Counted from the first letter of the stretch, positions 26,532 through 35,414 are shown. The stretch is 64,000 nt of DNA from Streptomyces sp. MUM 178J (GCF_022414575.1 NZ_JADWYQ010000029.1:1-64000); one strand, 5' to 3'. Numbers and translations: made by a program. The notes: generated from the letters alone by a model not told the origin.

Positions 26532-27836
26532 TCAGTCGGCAGCCAGGCCGGCGGCGCGGAACGCGTCCAGGCTCGGGCGGATCGTCGCGGTCGGGCCGGT
26601 CGTCGGGGCGACCGCGTCCAGGGTCTTGAGGCCGTCGCCCGTGTTGACGACGACCGTCGTCAGCGCCGGGTCGATGACGCCCGCCTCGATCAGCTTCTTC
26701 GCCACGCCGAGGGTCGTGCCGCCCGCGGTCTCGGTGAAGATGCCCTCCGTACGGGCCAGCAGTTTGATCGCGTCCACGATCTGCTCGTCGGTGACGTCCT
26801 CCACCGCGCCGCCCGTGCGGCGGGCGATGTCCAGGACATAGGGGCCGTCGGCCGGGTTGCCGATGGCCAGCGACTTGGCGATGGTGTCCGGCTTCTGGGG
26901 CCGTACGACGTCATGCCCGGCCTTGAAGGCCGCCGCCACCGGGGAGCAGCCTTCCGCCTGCGCACCGAAGATCTTGTACGGCTTGTCCTCGACGAGACCG
27001 AGCTTGATCAGCTCCTGCAGCCCCTTGTCGATTTTCGTGAGCTGGGAGCCGGAGGCGATCGGGATCACGATCTGGTCGGGCAGCCGCCAGCCGAGCTGCT
27101 CGCAGATCTCGTAGGCGAGCGTCTTGGAGCCCTCGGCGTAGTACGGGCGGAGATTGACGTTGACGAAGCCCCAGCCCTCCCCGATCGGGTCGCCGATGAG
27201 CTCCGAGCAGAAGCGGTTGACGTCGTCGTAGGTGCCCTCGATGCCGACGAGGTCGCCGCCGTAGACCGCGGCCATGACGACCTTGCCCTGCTCCAGGTCG
27301 TGCGGGATGAAGACGCAGGAGCGGAAGCCGGCGCGGGCGGCGGCGGCGCCGACGGCGCCCGCGAGGTTGCCGGTGGAGGAGCAGGACAGGGTGGTGAAGC
27401 CGAAGGCGCGCGCTGCCTCGACGGCGATGGCGACCACGCGGTCCTTGAAGGAGTGGGTCGGGTTGCCGGAGTCGTCCTTGACGTACAGACCGCCGGTGAC
27501 GCCCAGCTCACGGGCGAGGTTGTCGGCCTTGACCAGCTCGGTGAAACCGGGGTTCAGATTGGGCTTGCCGGCCACGTCGGCGGGGACGGGCAGCAGCGGG
27601 GCATAGCGCCAGATGCTGTTCGGGCCGGACTCGATGCGCCGGCGCAGTTCCTCGGGGCCGCCTTCGGGCAGGTCGTACGCGACTTCGAGCGGGCCGAAAC
27701 AGCTCGCGCAGGCGAAGACCGGGCCGAGGGGGGACTTCTCTCCGCACTCACGACAGGAGAGCGCCGCGGCGGGGCCGAGGTTCACTGATGTGCCGGCGGG
27801 GGTGTTCGCAGTGTTGTCAACCGTCTGCACAGCCAT
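26532..27836 (-). CDS. thrC: threonine synthase
   Basis: 434 residues. An N-terminal zinc-ribbon (CREC and CASC pairs, about 28-47) precedes the PLP fold: LYVKDDSGNPTHSFKDRVV carries the PLP lysine (SFKDR), followed by SCSSTGNLAGAVGAAAARAG and NVNLRPYYAEGSKT. It converts O-phosphohomoserine to threonine. ATG 27836 is the family start; the longer frame runs into the riboswitch. The mRNA leader is a SAM-I riboswitch whose P1 stem touches the ribosome binding site. A cysO-like sulfur carrier follows. Confidence 0.96.
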   Translation of the reverse strand: MAVQTVDNTANTPAGTSVNLGPAAALSCRECGEKSPLGPVFACASCFGPLEVAYDLPEGGPEELRRRIESGPNSIWRYAPLLPVPADVAGKPNLNPGFTELVKADNLARELGVTGGLYVKDDSGNPTHSFKDRVVAIAVEAARAFGFTTLSCSSTGNLAGAVGAAAARAGFRSCVFIPHDLEQGKVVMAAVYGGDLVGIEGTYDDVNRFCSELIGDPIGEGWGFVNVNLRPYYAEGSKTLAYEICEQLGWRLPDQIVIPIASGSQLTKIDKGLQELIKLGLVEDKPYKIFGAQAEGCSPVAAAFKAGHDVVRPQKPDTIAKSLAIGNPADGPYVLDIARRTGGAVEDVTDEQIVDAIKLLARTEGIFTETAGGTTLGVAKKLIEAGVIDPALTTVVVNTGDGLKTLDAVAPTTGPTATIRPSLDAFRAAGLAAD

Positions 27837-27854
27837 TAGGCGAGGCCCTTTCTC

Positions 27855-27980
27855 CTCATCTTCCTCACGGCGCTTGTTCGCCGGGAGACGGAATTGGCAC
27901 CGTCCCCACCGTGACCTCGCGGTCGGCGGGAGGGTTGCCGGGGCTTCAACGGGCCGTATCCCTCTGCCCCTCTGGATGAG
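27855..27980 (-). ncRNA. SAM-I (S-box) riboswitch in the thrC leader
   Basis: On the minus strand CTCATC CAGAG (27980 downward), AGAGGGATACGGCCCGTTGA, AGCCCCGGCAACC and GGTGCCAATTCC are S-box core elements in the right order. A GC hairpin (CGGCG-N6-CGCCG) and GATGAG at 27855-27860 follow; GATGAG pairs with the first CTCATC to close P1. The P1 3' strand runs directly into GGAGAAAGGG, the thrC ribosome binding site, so SAM binding should block translation. This ties threonine synthase to methionine/SAM sufficiency. Confidence 0.9.
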
Positions 27981-28124
27981 CGGTATGTGGTTGTCGGCGC
28001 GGTGACCCCGACATGCGACGGTCATGCGCGTTGTTCAAGACTGTAACCGAAGGCCCGGACAGTTGAGACAGCCGTCCGAACCGCGAGATGGATCACACGA
28101 GCGAGATTCAAGGGAGACGCGTCC

Positions 28125-29075
28125 GTGCTCGAAGAGGTGGAGCGCTGGCTGGCCCGCCGGTCCTGGTCGGCCGCCGACCGTCCGCTTGACCTGCTGCTCT
28201 CCGCAAAGCGTGCGGCCAGACCCGCGCCGACGGTGAGCGTCGTCCTCCCTGCGCTGAACGAGGAGGAGACGGTCGGCGGGATCGTCTCGGTGATCCGCCG
28301 CGAGCTGATGGAGGCCGCGCCGCTCGTCGACGAACTGGTGGTCGTCGACTCGGGCTCGACCGACCGCACCGCCGAGGCGGCCGCGGCGGCCGGGGCGCGC
28401 GTGGTGCACCGGGACGCGATCCTGCCGCGAATACCGGCGCTGCCGGGCAAGGGGGAGGTGCTGTGGCGCTCGCTGCTTGCGACCTCCGGCGACATCGTCT
28501 GCTTCGTCGACGCGGACCTCAGGGACTTCTCCGCCGACTTCGTCTCCGGGATCGTCGGACCGCTGCTGACGGAACCGGACGTGCAGTTCGTCAAGGCGAT
28601 GTACGACCGTCCGCTGGGTGAGACGCGGGGCCAGGGCGGCCGGGTGACCGAGCTGGTGGCCCGTCCGCTGCTGAATCTGCACTGGCCGCAGCTGGCGGGG
28701 TTCGTCCAGCCGCTGGGCGGGGAGTACGCGGCGCGCCGCTCACTGCTGGAGCGGCTGCCGTTCCCGGTGGGGTACGGGGTGGAGCTGGGGCTGCTCGTCG
28801 ATGCGCTGCACACCGTGGGCCTGGATGCGCTGGCGCAGGTGGACGTGGGCGAGCGCAAGCACCGGCACCAGGACGGGCAGGCGCTGGGCCGGATGGCCGC
28901 GGCGATCTACCGCACGGCCCAGCTGAGGCTGTCGCGCGGGCATCTGGTGCGGCCGTCGCTGACGCAGTTCGAGCGGGGCGAGTCGGGGTTCACTCCGCGG
29001 ACGTATGCGGTGGACACCGAGGAACGGCCGCCGATGCGCGAGATCGGCGAGTACGCGGCGCGCCACGCGGCATGA
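28125..29075 (+). CDS. gpgS: glucosyl-3-phosphoglycerate synthase
   Basis: 316 residues, GT81/GT2-like glycosyltransferase. The nucleotide-sugar fold shows SVVLPALNEEETVGGIVSVI, VVVDSGSTDRTAEAA, the metal site CFVDADLRDF, acceptor loop KAMYDRPLG and GGRVTELVARPLLNL with the conserved GEYAARRSLLERLPF. It makes glucosyl-3-phosphoglycerate from NDP-glucose and 3-phosphoglycerate, the first step toward glucosylglycerate-type compounds. GTG 28125 has AAGGGAG upstream. Its promoter backs onto the thrC riboswitch region. The partner phosphatase gene is not in the window. Confidence 0.94.
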   Translation: MLEEVERWLARRSWSAADRPLDLLLSAKRAARPAPTVSVVLPALNEEETVGGIVSVIRRELMEAAPLVDELVVVDSGSTDRTAEAAAAAGARVVHRDAILPRIPALPGKGEVLWRSLLATSGDIVCFVDADLRDFSADFVSGIVGPLLTEPDVQFVKAMYDRPLGETRGQGGRVTELVARPLLNLHWPQLAGFVQPLGGEYAARRSLLERLPFPVGYGVELGLLVDALHTVGLDALAQVDVGERKHRHQDGQALGRMAAAIYRTAQLRLSRGHLVRPSLTQFERGESGFTPRTYAVDTEERPPMREIGEYAARHAA

Positions 29076-29114
29076 GCCGGAATCAGCTGTTCTTTTTGTC
29101 TACATTTCCTACTT

Positions 29115-29345
29115 ATGGGAGTGCATAAGTGGTGGAAGCGACTGACGACGGTCGCGCTGGCTCTCGCCGCCCCCGCCGCCCTCGTCTGCATGGACGCCGG
29201 GGCGGCGGCCGCGGCCGGGCGCGGCCGGCTGGCCGACGCCGGGGGCGCCGCTGAGCGGCTGTGGCTGCTGGGCGGCGTCGCACTGAGTCTGACCGCGGCC
29301 GGAGTGGTGGCGATCGCGGCGGCACGCGGCCGGGATCACCGCTGA
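29115..29345 (+). CDS. small secreted or membrane protein
   Basis: 76 residues: a basic start (HKWWKRLTT), a hydrophobic signal-like segment (VALALAAPAALVCMDA), an Ala/Gly linker and a second hydrophobic helix (LWLLGGVALSLTAAGVVAIA) ending in RGRDHR. No family recognised. No Shine-Dalgarno precedes the ATG; the AT-rich TTTGTCTACATTTCCTAC just upstream could be a promoter giving a leaderless mRNA. It lies between gpgS and otsA on the same strand. Confidence 0.5.
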   Translation: MGVHKWWKRLTTVALALAAPAALVCMDAGAAAAAGRGRLADAGGAAERLWLLGGVALSLTAAGVVAIAAARGRDHR

Positions 29346-29413
29346 GGGGCGCGGACGCGCCAGAGGGCCGCACGCACGTTTGAGGGAATGTGCAAGGGGC
29401 TAGGTACCGGCAC

Positions 29414-30895
29414 ATGGCAGCCATTGCTACCGAACGCGCGTTTGAAGTACTGGTCGCGTCCAACCGCGGCCCGGTGTCCTACACGGTGCGCGAGGACGGC
29501 TCGCTCGACGCACACCGGGGCGGCGGCGGCCTGGTCTCGGGCCTCTCGGCGATCGGGCCCGAGATACAGCCGCTGTGGGTGTGCGCGGCGCTGAGCGACG
29601 GCGACCGGGAGGCGGTGCGGCGCACAGTGTCGGAGCCGGGCGTCCGGATGCTGGACATCGACGCCCATGTCCACTTCGACGCCTACAACGGCATCGCCAA
29701 CTCGGTGCTCTGGTTCCTCCACCACATGCTCTACCAGACACCGCTCGAACCGGTCTTCGACGCGGAGTTCCGGCGTCAGTGGGGCGCCTACGAGTCCTAC
29801 AACCGCGCCTTCGCCGAGGCGCTGGCGGCGCAGGCGGCCGAGCGCGCAGCGGTGCTGGTGCAGGACTACCACCTGGCGCTGACGCCCGGGATGCTGCGGG
29901 AGCTCCGGCCGGATCTGCGGATCGGGCACTTCTCGCACACGCCGTGGGCGCCGCCCGAATACTTCCGGATGCTGCCGGACGACATCGCGGAACAGCTGGT
30001 CCGCGGGATGCTGGGGGCGGACCGGCTGGGATTCCTCACCTGGCGGTGGGCGTCGACGTTCATGAAGTGCGCGGAAGGCGTGGCGGACGATGTGCGGGCG
30101 GTCTTCCCGCCCGGCGGGGAGGGGCGGAGCCTGCTCGAACACGGGGCGGGCGCGGGCCACACGGAAGGCGGTCTGCGTCGCGAGACGGACATCTCGGTGT
30201 ACGGGCTGGGCGCGGACGCCGACTTTCTGCGCCGCCGCGCCCATGAGCCGGATGTCGCCGACCGCATGGCCGCCCTGCGGGAACAGGTCGGCCCCGGCCG
30301 CAAGACGATCGTCCGAGTTGACCGGACGGAGCTGTCCAAGAACATCGTGCGGGGCCTGCTGGCGTACCGCACCCTCCTGGAGGAGCGCCCCGAGTGGCGC
30401 GGCCACGTCGTCCACCTCGCCTTCGCGTACCCCTCGCGGCAGGACCTCGCCGTCTACCGGGACTACACGGCGGAGGTCCAGCGGCTGGCCGACGAGATCA
30501 ACGCGGTGTTCGGGACGCCGGGCTGGACGCCGGTCGTCCTCCATGTGAAGGACGACTTCGCCCGCTCCCTGGCGGCGTACCGCATGGCCGACGTGGCCCT
30601 GGTGAACCCCGTCAGGGACGGCATGAACCTCGTCGCCAAGGAGATCCCCGTCGTCTCGGACGACGGCTGCGCGCTGGTGCTGTCGCGGGAGGCCGGGGCC
30701 TACGAGGAGTTGCACGAGGACGCCCTGCCGGTGAACCCCTACGACGTGACCGCGACGGCGGACGCGCTGCACCGCGCCCTGACCATGCCGGCGGGCGAGC
30801 GCGCGGAACGCACGAAGCGGCTGGCGGCGGGGGCGACGGCGATGGGGCCGCGGAAGTGGTTCCTGACGCAGCTGGAGGCCCTGCGGGCGGGCTGA
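29414..30895 (+). CDS. otsA: alpha,alpha-trehalose-phosphate synthase
   Basis: 493 residues, GT20 family. Seen: VLVASNRGPVSY (N-terminus), GGGLVSGL, ALVQDYH-type VLVQDYHLALTPGMLREL, GHFSHTPWAPPEYFRML, VDRTELSKNIVRGLLAY (family VDRxxxxK) and NPVRDGMNLVAKE. It joins UDP-glucose (or GDP-glucose) and glucose-6-phosphate. GTG 29390 is a possible earlier start, but ATG 29414 gives the conserved N-terminus. The phosphatase otsB is 460 bp away, convergent, so the pair is not one operon. Confidence 0.95.
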   Translation: MAAIATERAFEVLVASNRGPVSYTVREDGSLDAHRGGGGLVSGLSAIGPEIQPLWVCAALSDGDREAVRRTVSEPGVRMLDIDAHVHFDAYNGIANSVLWFLHHMLYQTPLEPVFDAEFRRQWGAYESYNRAFAEALAAQAAERAAVLVQDYHLALTPGMLRELRPDLRIGHFSHTPWAPPEYFRMLPDDIAEQLVRGMLGADRLGFLTWRWASTFMKCAEGVADDVRAVFPPGGEGRSLLEHGAGAGHTEGGLRRETDISVYGLGADADFLRRRAHEPDVADRMAALREQVGPGRKTIVRVDRTELSKNIVRGLLAYRTLLEERPEWRGHVVHLAFAYPSRQDLAVYRDYTAEVQRLADEINAVFGTPGWTPVVLHVKDDFARSLAAYRMADVALVNPVRDGMNLVAKEIPVVSDDGCALVLSREAGAYEELHEDALPVNPYDVTATADALHRALTMPAGERAERTKRLAAGATAMGPRKWFLTQLEALRAG

Positions 30896-31354
30896 CCCGA
30901 ACCTGAGGCTCCGCCCCGGACCCCGTGCGGGGGCTCCGCCCCGGACCCCCGCTCCTCAAACGCCGGAGGGGCTGCATTTCCGGCTCCACGCCCCAAACAC
31001 CGACGAGGCCGGAACGTACCGCCCCCACGCCCCAAACACCCGAGGGGCTGGACTTCCAGCCCCCACGCCCCCAACCAACCCCGGCTACCTCGAAGGGGCC
31101 CAAGAGGCTGGTTCCTCACACCCCCGACGGGCTGGACACTCCACCCCGTTGGGGGCGCCTCTGGGGTACCCCCCGGATGGAGTCCGGGGAAGGTAGCCAG
31201 GAGAGTTCGAGGCCACCGTCGAAGGCCGCGCCGGGATCGGGCGGCGCGAAGCCGCCGCCCCCGTGGGGCGCGGGGCGGCAGCCCCGCAGCCCCTCCCCCG
31301 GAGGGGTCCGGGGGCTTGCCCCGGGTTTCGGGAAGGGGCGGGATCGGGGAAACG
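30896..31354. repeat. intergenic repeat region between otsA and otsB
   Basis: 459 bp without a gene. It contains several degenerate copies of an AACGCCGGAGGGGCTG-like module (about 30957-31140) and GGCTCCGCCCCGGACCCC-type hairpins. Such modules are very common streptomycete intergenic repeats and probably act as terminators for the two converging genes. Confidence 0.7.
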
Positions 31355-32209
31355 TCAGAGCTGCTCCGCCAACGACGCCAGGAACTCGACCACCGCCGAC
31401 GGCCCCCGCAGCACCAGGTCCGCGCGGGCGGCAAGCTCGGGCGCCTCGGCGCTGGCGCTGCAGACCAAAAGGCCCGGGACTCCCTCCTCGCGAAGGGCGT
31501 CGACCGCGGCGAAGGCGGGCAGATCTCCGAGGTCGTCGCCCGCGTACAGCACCGCCTCCGCCCCCGTTCCGCGGACATGGTCGCCCAGCGCCTTGCCCTT
31601 GTCCGTGCCGGGCGGGCGCAGCTCCAGGACCATGCGGCCCGGTTCGAGGACGAGGCCGTGGCGGGCGGCGAGCAGGGCGAGGGGGTCCCGCAGGGCGGCG
31701 AAGGCGGCCTGCGGGTCGTCGGCGCGACGGGTGTGGACTGCGACGGCGTGCCCCTTCTCCTCGATCCAGATGCCCGGCGGGGCGTCGATCTGGTCGAGGT
31801 AGCCGGGGAGTTCACCGCGTGCGGCGGTGACTCCGGGGTGCGGGGCCGGGGCGTGGACCTCGCCGCTGACGGCGTCCCAGCGCTCCGCGCCGTAATGGCC
31901 GAGGACGACCAGGTGGTCCAGGCCCCTCACACCCGCGAAGCCGCCGTAGCGGACGGCGACCTCCGCCGGCCGGCCGGTGATCACGGCGACGGAGGCGACC
32001 TTGGGGGCGAGCACGGCGAGGGCGGGGACGGCCCGGGGGTGGGCGCGGGCCTGTTCGGGGTCCGGCACGATCTCGGCGAGGGTGCCGTCGAAGTCGAGGG
32101 CGACCGCGGTCCGCGCGGGCCGGGCGAGGATCGCGGTCAGGCCCTCACGCCCGGCCTGCGTGGACGGCGTCGGCAGCGGACCCGTGTAGGCGTGCGGGGA
32201 GCTCTCCAT
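31355..32209 (-). CDS. otsB: trehalose-6-phosphate phosphatase
   Basis: 284 residues, HAD superfamily. Motif I is ALDFDGTLAEIVPDP (nucleophile Asp), motif II VAVITGRPAEV, motif III Lys in RPPGTDKGKAL, motif IV YAGDDLGDLPAF. It releases phosphate from trehalose-6-phosphate made by OtsA. The N-terminal 25 residues (SSPHAYTGPLPTPSTQAGRE) are an unstructured leader. It is convergent with otsA and its start lies 41 bp from the DUF3263 gene on the same strand. Confidence 0.94.
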   Translation of the reverse strand: MESSPHAYTGPLPTPSTQAGREGLTAILARPARTAVALDFDGTLAEIVPDPEQARAHPRAVPALAVLAPKVASVAVITGRPAEVAVRYGGFAGVRGLDHLVVLGHYGAERWDAVSGEVHAPAPHPGVTAARGELPGYLDQIDAPPGIWIEEKGHAVAVHTRRADDPQAAFAALRDPLALLAARHGLVLEPGRMVLELRPPGTDKGKALGDHVRGTGAEAVLYAGDDLGDLPAFAAVDALREEGVPGLLVCSASAEAPELAARADLVLRGPSAVVEFLASLAEQL

Positions 32210-32250
32210 GACTGTGACCCTAGCGGCGACATCGGCGGCGACGCGCCGCC

Positions 32251-32862
32251 TCAGCGCTGACCGCGGCGGGAATCCCTGAGTCTGCGCAGCCGGTTGACCG
32301 TGACCGGGTCGCAGGCAAGCGCCCGCTCGTCGTCCAGGAGGGCGTTGAGGAGCTGGTAGTAGCGGACGGGCGAGAGGCCGAGCCGCTCCCGGACGGCCCG
32401 CTCCTTCGCGCCGGGCCCGGACCAGGAGCGGCGCTCCATGGCGAGCACGGCGCGGTCCCGTTCCGAGAGGCCGCCGTCGCCTGTGGGGGCGGCCCGGGAG
32501 GCCGCCTCGTGCGCGGCTGCGGGGACGGCCCTCGAGGGGCCCGCGGCGACGTCCGCGACAGCACCCTCGGGGCCGTCCCCGGCGGCTTCCGCCAAGCCGT
32601 CCCCGGTTGCCCCCATGGGGATGTTCGCGGCGGCGTCCTCGGGGACGCCCGAGGCGGCGCCCTCGGGACCGTCCGCGACAACCCCCGCGGAACCATCCGA
32701 GGTGAAGCCCTCAGGGACGCCCGCGGCGGCTTGCCCCAGGCCGTCCCAGACTGCCCCCACGGGGACGCCCGAGGTGAAGCCCTCGGGACCGTTCACGGTT
32801 GCCCTCTCGGGGACGTCCGCGGCAGCGCCCACGGGGACGTCGTCCTCGGCATCGGCGGTCAT
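32251..32862 (-). CDS. DUF3263 protein with long repetitive N-terminus
   Basis: 203 residues. The C-terminal part, about 130-203 (LSERDRAVLAMERRSWSGPG, then RERLGLSPVRYYQLLNALLD), is the DUF3263 helix-turn-helix-like domain, normally a protein of about 80-100 residues. The first 125 residues are low-complexity, with degenerate VPEGFTS/GPEGAxx/GVPxxAA units, also visible in the DNA as GGGACGCCCGAGG-like repeats. A DNA-binding role is suspected for the domain. The extension may be disordered. It lies upstream of otsB and may be co-transcribed. Confidence 0.8.
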   Translation of the reverse strand: MTADAEDDVPVGAAADVPERATVNGPEGFTSGVPVGAVWDGLGQAAAGVPEGFTSDGSAGVVADGPEGAASGVPEDAAANIPMGATGDGLAEAAGDGPEGAVADVAAGPSRAVPAAAHEAASRAAPTGDGGLSERDRAVLAMERRSWSGPGAKERAVRERLGLSPVRYYQLLNALLDDERALACDPVTVNRLRRLRDSRRGQR

Positions 32863-32910
32863 ACGGGCCAGCCTATCCGTCGCTCGACGCCCGCCCGGCC
32901 GGCCGACCGG

Positions 32911-34185
32911 CTACTCCGCCTGCTCCGCGACCTCCGCCTCCCGCCCTATCCGCCCGAGGACGGCCGCGGGGTTGCCGCCCGGCTGCACGGCCTTGCCGAT
33001 GGTCGTCTTGATGCTCTCGCTGACCTTCGCCCATGACGTCTTGCCGACGGGCGGCAGCACCGAGGACGGCAGCTCCTTCAGGAACGGCTGCAGCTCCTTG
33101 TGCGCGGCGTTCTGCTCCATCGCCTCGGAGGCGGAGACGGTGACCGGCAGCAGATCGTTGTCCCCTGCGAACCTCAGTACGTTCTCGTCGCTGAAGACGA
33201 AGTCGAGGAACGCGCCGACCTCCTTGCGGTGACCGTTCTGCTTGAAGCCCATGATCCAGTCGGCGACGCCCATCGACGACTTCGGCTTGCCCTCCTTGCC
33301 GGGCAGCGCCACCATGCCGAACTCCACGCCCGCCTTCCCGGCCGCCTGCATCAGGGAGGGGTGGCCGTTGAGCATGCCGACCTCTCCGCGGGTGAAGGCG
33401 GTGAAGGCGTCCTTGCGGTTGAGTTCGCCGGGGGCGACCGGACCGGTCAGCTTCTCGTCGACGAGGTTGTCCTTCAGCCACTGGAAGGTGTCGACGTTCT
33501 CCTGGCTGTCTATGGAGTACTTGCCGACCGGGTCGACATAGCCGTCGCCGCCGCTCAGCAACCACATCATCGTCTCGGCCTGGGCCTCCTCGGGACCGAG
33601 CGGCAGTGCGAAGGGGTACTTGGCGTCCGTCCTGTCCTTCAGCTTCTCCGCCGCGCTCTTCAGGTCGGCCCAGGTCTTGAGGTCCGCGCCGTCGACTCCG
33701 GCTTCGGCGAACAGCTCCTTGTTGTAGAAGAGCAGCCTGGTGGAGGCGACGAACGGCAGCCCGTACTGCACGAGTTTCATCTCGCCCGCGTCGGCCAGCG
33801 GCCCCAGGAAGTTGGACTGGACGGGGATGGAGAGCAGTTGGTCGGCGCTGTAGAGCTTGCCGGCGGCGGCGTAGTCGGCGTACGCGCCGATCTGCGCGAC
33901 ATCCGGCGCCTTGCCCGCCTTGACCATCTCGGCGACCTTGCGGTCGACGTCACTCCAGGACTCGATCTGGACGTCGACCTCGATGCCCGGGTGCTGCTTC
34001 TCGAAGGCGGCCGTCAGGTCGGCCCAGTACTTCTTGCTGTTCTCGCCCCCTGCCACGTCGTAGTCGGCGGCGACCAGCTTCAGCGTGACGTCGCCAGACC
34101 CGCCGGAACCGCCGCAGCCCGCGAGGACTGCCGTCATGGTCAGTGCGGCGGCCGCCGCGGTCAAACCCAAGAAGCGCCGCTGCAC
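32911..34185 (-). CDS. ABC transporter sugar-binding lipoprotein
   Basis: 424 residues, family 1 solute-binding protein. A signal peptide with lipobox LAGC (Cys about 24) is followed by VTLKLVAADYDV, a PDVAQIGAYADYAA cleft motif, FYNKELFAEAGVDGADLKTW and a C-terminal domain. It should catch a sugar, probably an amino sugar given its neighbours, outside the membrane. GTG 34185 has GGGGAG upstream. No permease or ATPase genes lie nearby, so it must share those of another system. It is divergent from the SIS isomerase, and the shared region has a dre-like site. Confidence 0.92.
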   Translation of the reverse strand: MQRRFLGLTAAAAALTMTAVLAGCGGSGGSGDVTLKLVAADYDVAGGENSKKYWADLTAAFEKQHPGIEVDVQIESWSDVDRKVAEMVKAGKAPDVAQIGAYADYAAAGKLYSADQLLSIPVQSNFLGPLADAGEMKLVQYGLPFVASTRLLFYNKELFAEAGVDGADLKTWADLKSAAEKLKDRTDAKYPFALPLGPEEAQAETMMWLLSGGDGYVDPVGKYSIDSQENVDTFQWLKDNLVDEKLTGPVAPGELNRKDAFTAFTRGEVGMLNGHPSLMQAAGKAGVEFGMVALPGKEGKPKSSMGVADWIMGFKQNGHRKEVGAFLDFVFSDENVLRFAGDNDLLPVTVSASEAMEQNAAHKELQPFLKELPSSVLPPVGKTSWAKVSESIKTTIGKAVQPGGNPAAVLGRIGREAEVAEQAE

Positions 34186-34244
34186 AGCTCTCCCCACCCT
34201 CTGTTCACTCGAAATCAGCTGCGATTTTCTCCCATGTGCGGGTA

Positions 34245-34260
34245 GGAGGTCTACACCACC
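34245..34260. promoter_or_regulatory. dre-like DasR site between binding-protein and SIS genes
   Basis: GGTCTACACC (core 34248-34257) differs at one position from the DasR core GGTCTAGACC; 11 of 16 positions match overall. It lies in the divergent promoter region, 60 bp from one start and 127 bp from the other, so both genes could be controlled. Confidence 0.65.
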
Positions 34261-34386
34261 CCCCGCTTCGGCGGAAGGGGGCGGGGAGCAGGCGGCCGAG
34301 GACGTCGTTGCCCACAGGCCGGGCCGGCTGCTAAGCAACTGCCGGTACGCACCCACCCGTACGCACACCGCGAGGAGTTTCCGCGC

Positions 34387-35280
34387 ATGTCCCGCACCGC
34401 AGCAGAGATAGCCGCCCAGCCCGCCTGCTGGCGCAGGGCGGCCGAGGCCGCCGCCGTCTTCGAGGGGCTTCCGCAGCCGGGTGAGCGGGTCGCCGTCACC
34501 GGGTGCGGGACGTCGTGGTTCATGGCGCTCGCCTACGCCGCGCTGCGGGAGGCCGCGGGGCAGGGCGAGACGGACGCCTTCGCCTCCTCGGAGTTCCCGC
34601 GGGGCCGCTCGTACGACCGGGTGATCGCGATCACCCGGTCGGGTACGACGACGGAGGTCCTCGACCTCCTTGCCGCCCTCAAGGGCGCCGTGCCCGTGCT
34701 GGCCCTGACCGCGGACCCGAAGACGCCGGTCATGGAGGCGGCGGACGCCGTCGCCGTACTGGACTGGGCGGACGAGGAGTCCGTCGTCCAGACCCGGTTC
34801 GCCACCACGGCGCTGGCGTTTCTGCGCGCCGGTCTCGGCCCCGTGCCGGGTGTGAAGCCGGTGGCCGAGGCGGCGGTGGACGCCGAGCTGGCGCTCACCG
34901 AGCCGCTTCCGGAGGCGGCCGCAACCGCCGAGCAGTGGACGTTCCTGGGCCGCGGCTGGACCTATGGCCTGGCGCTGGAGGCGGGCCTGAAGATGCGTGA
35001 GGCGGCGGGCGCGTGGACGGAGGCGTATCCGGCGATGGAGTACCGCCACGGGCCGATCTCGATCACCGGGCCGGGGCGGGTGACCTGGGTGTTCGGCCCC
35101 GTGCCCGAGGGGCTGGCGGCCGATGTCGCCCGCGTCGGCGGCACCCTGGTCGCCCATGGGGCGGCGGACCCGCTCGCGGATCTCATCCGCGCCCAGCGCC
35201 TGGCCGTGGCCCTGGCGGAGTCCCGGGGTTTTGACCCCGACCGGCCCCGCAATCTCACTCGGAGCGTGATTCTCTCCTGA
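34387..35280 (+). CDS. SIS-domain sugar-phosphate isomerase/deaminase (AgaS/NagB-II-like)
   Basis: 297 residues, two SIS domains. The first has EIAAQPACWRRAAE, VTGCGTSWFMALA and ITRSGTTTEVLDLL (phosphate-binding Ser/Thr); the second has FLGRGWTYGLALEAGLKMRE and EYRHGPIS. EI-x2-QP-x-W and the RHGP motif recall AgaS and the GlmS isomerase domain without its glutaminase half. It should deaminate or isomerise a hexosamine-6-phosphate from NagA. ATG has GGAG nine bases upstream. The gene opens the plus-strand amino-sugar series and is followed by its own terminator. Confidence 0.88.
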   Translation: MSRTAAEIAAQPACWRRAAEAAAVFEGLPQPGERVAVTGCGTSWFMALAYAALREAAGQGETDAFASSEFPRGRSYDRVIAITRSGTTTEVLDLLAALKGAVPVLALTADPKTPVMEAADAVAVLDWADEESVVQTRFATTALAFLRAGLGPVPGVKPVAEAAVDAELALTEPLPEAAATAEQWTFLGRGWTYGLALEAGLKMREAAGAWTEAYPAMEYRHGPISITGPGRVTWVFGPVPEGLAADVARVGGTLVAHGAADPLADLIRAQRLAVALAESRGFDPDRPRNLTRSVILS

Positions 35281-35307
35281 AGCCCGGGAGCCCCCGAAGG
35301 GCTGTGA

Positions 35308-35341
35308 GGAGCCCGTCCTGAGCGCTCTCAGGACGGCCTCC
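35308..35341 (+). terminator. terminator after the SIS gene
   Basis: 15-bp stem with one mismatch (GGAGCCCGTCCTGAG / CTCAGGACGGCCTCC), loop CGCT, followed by CGTTTGTAA. Confidence 0.8.
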
Positions 35342-35372
35342 CGTTTGTAAGCAGGCGCAACAATCCCTCCAC

Positions 35373-35388
35373 AGTGGACTAGACCTTT
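35373..35388. promoter_or_regulatory. dre-like DasR site upstream of nagK
   Basis: AGTGGACTAGACCTTT matches 12 of 16 positions of the DasR consensus and ends 26 bp before the nagK start. DasR control of nagKA is established in S. coelicolor, which supports this assignment. Confidence 0.75.
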
Positions 35389-35414
35389 CCCCCGCGGGGC
35401 GTCAGACTGTTCCC

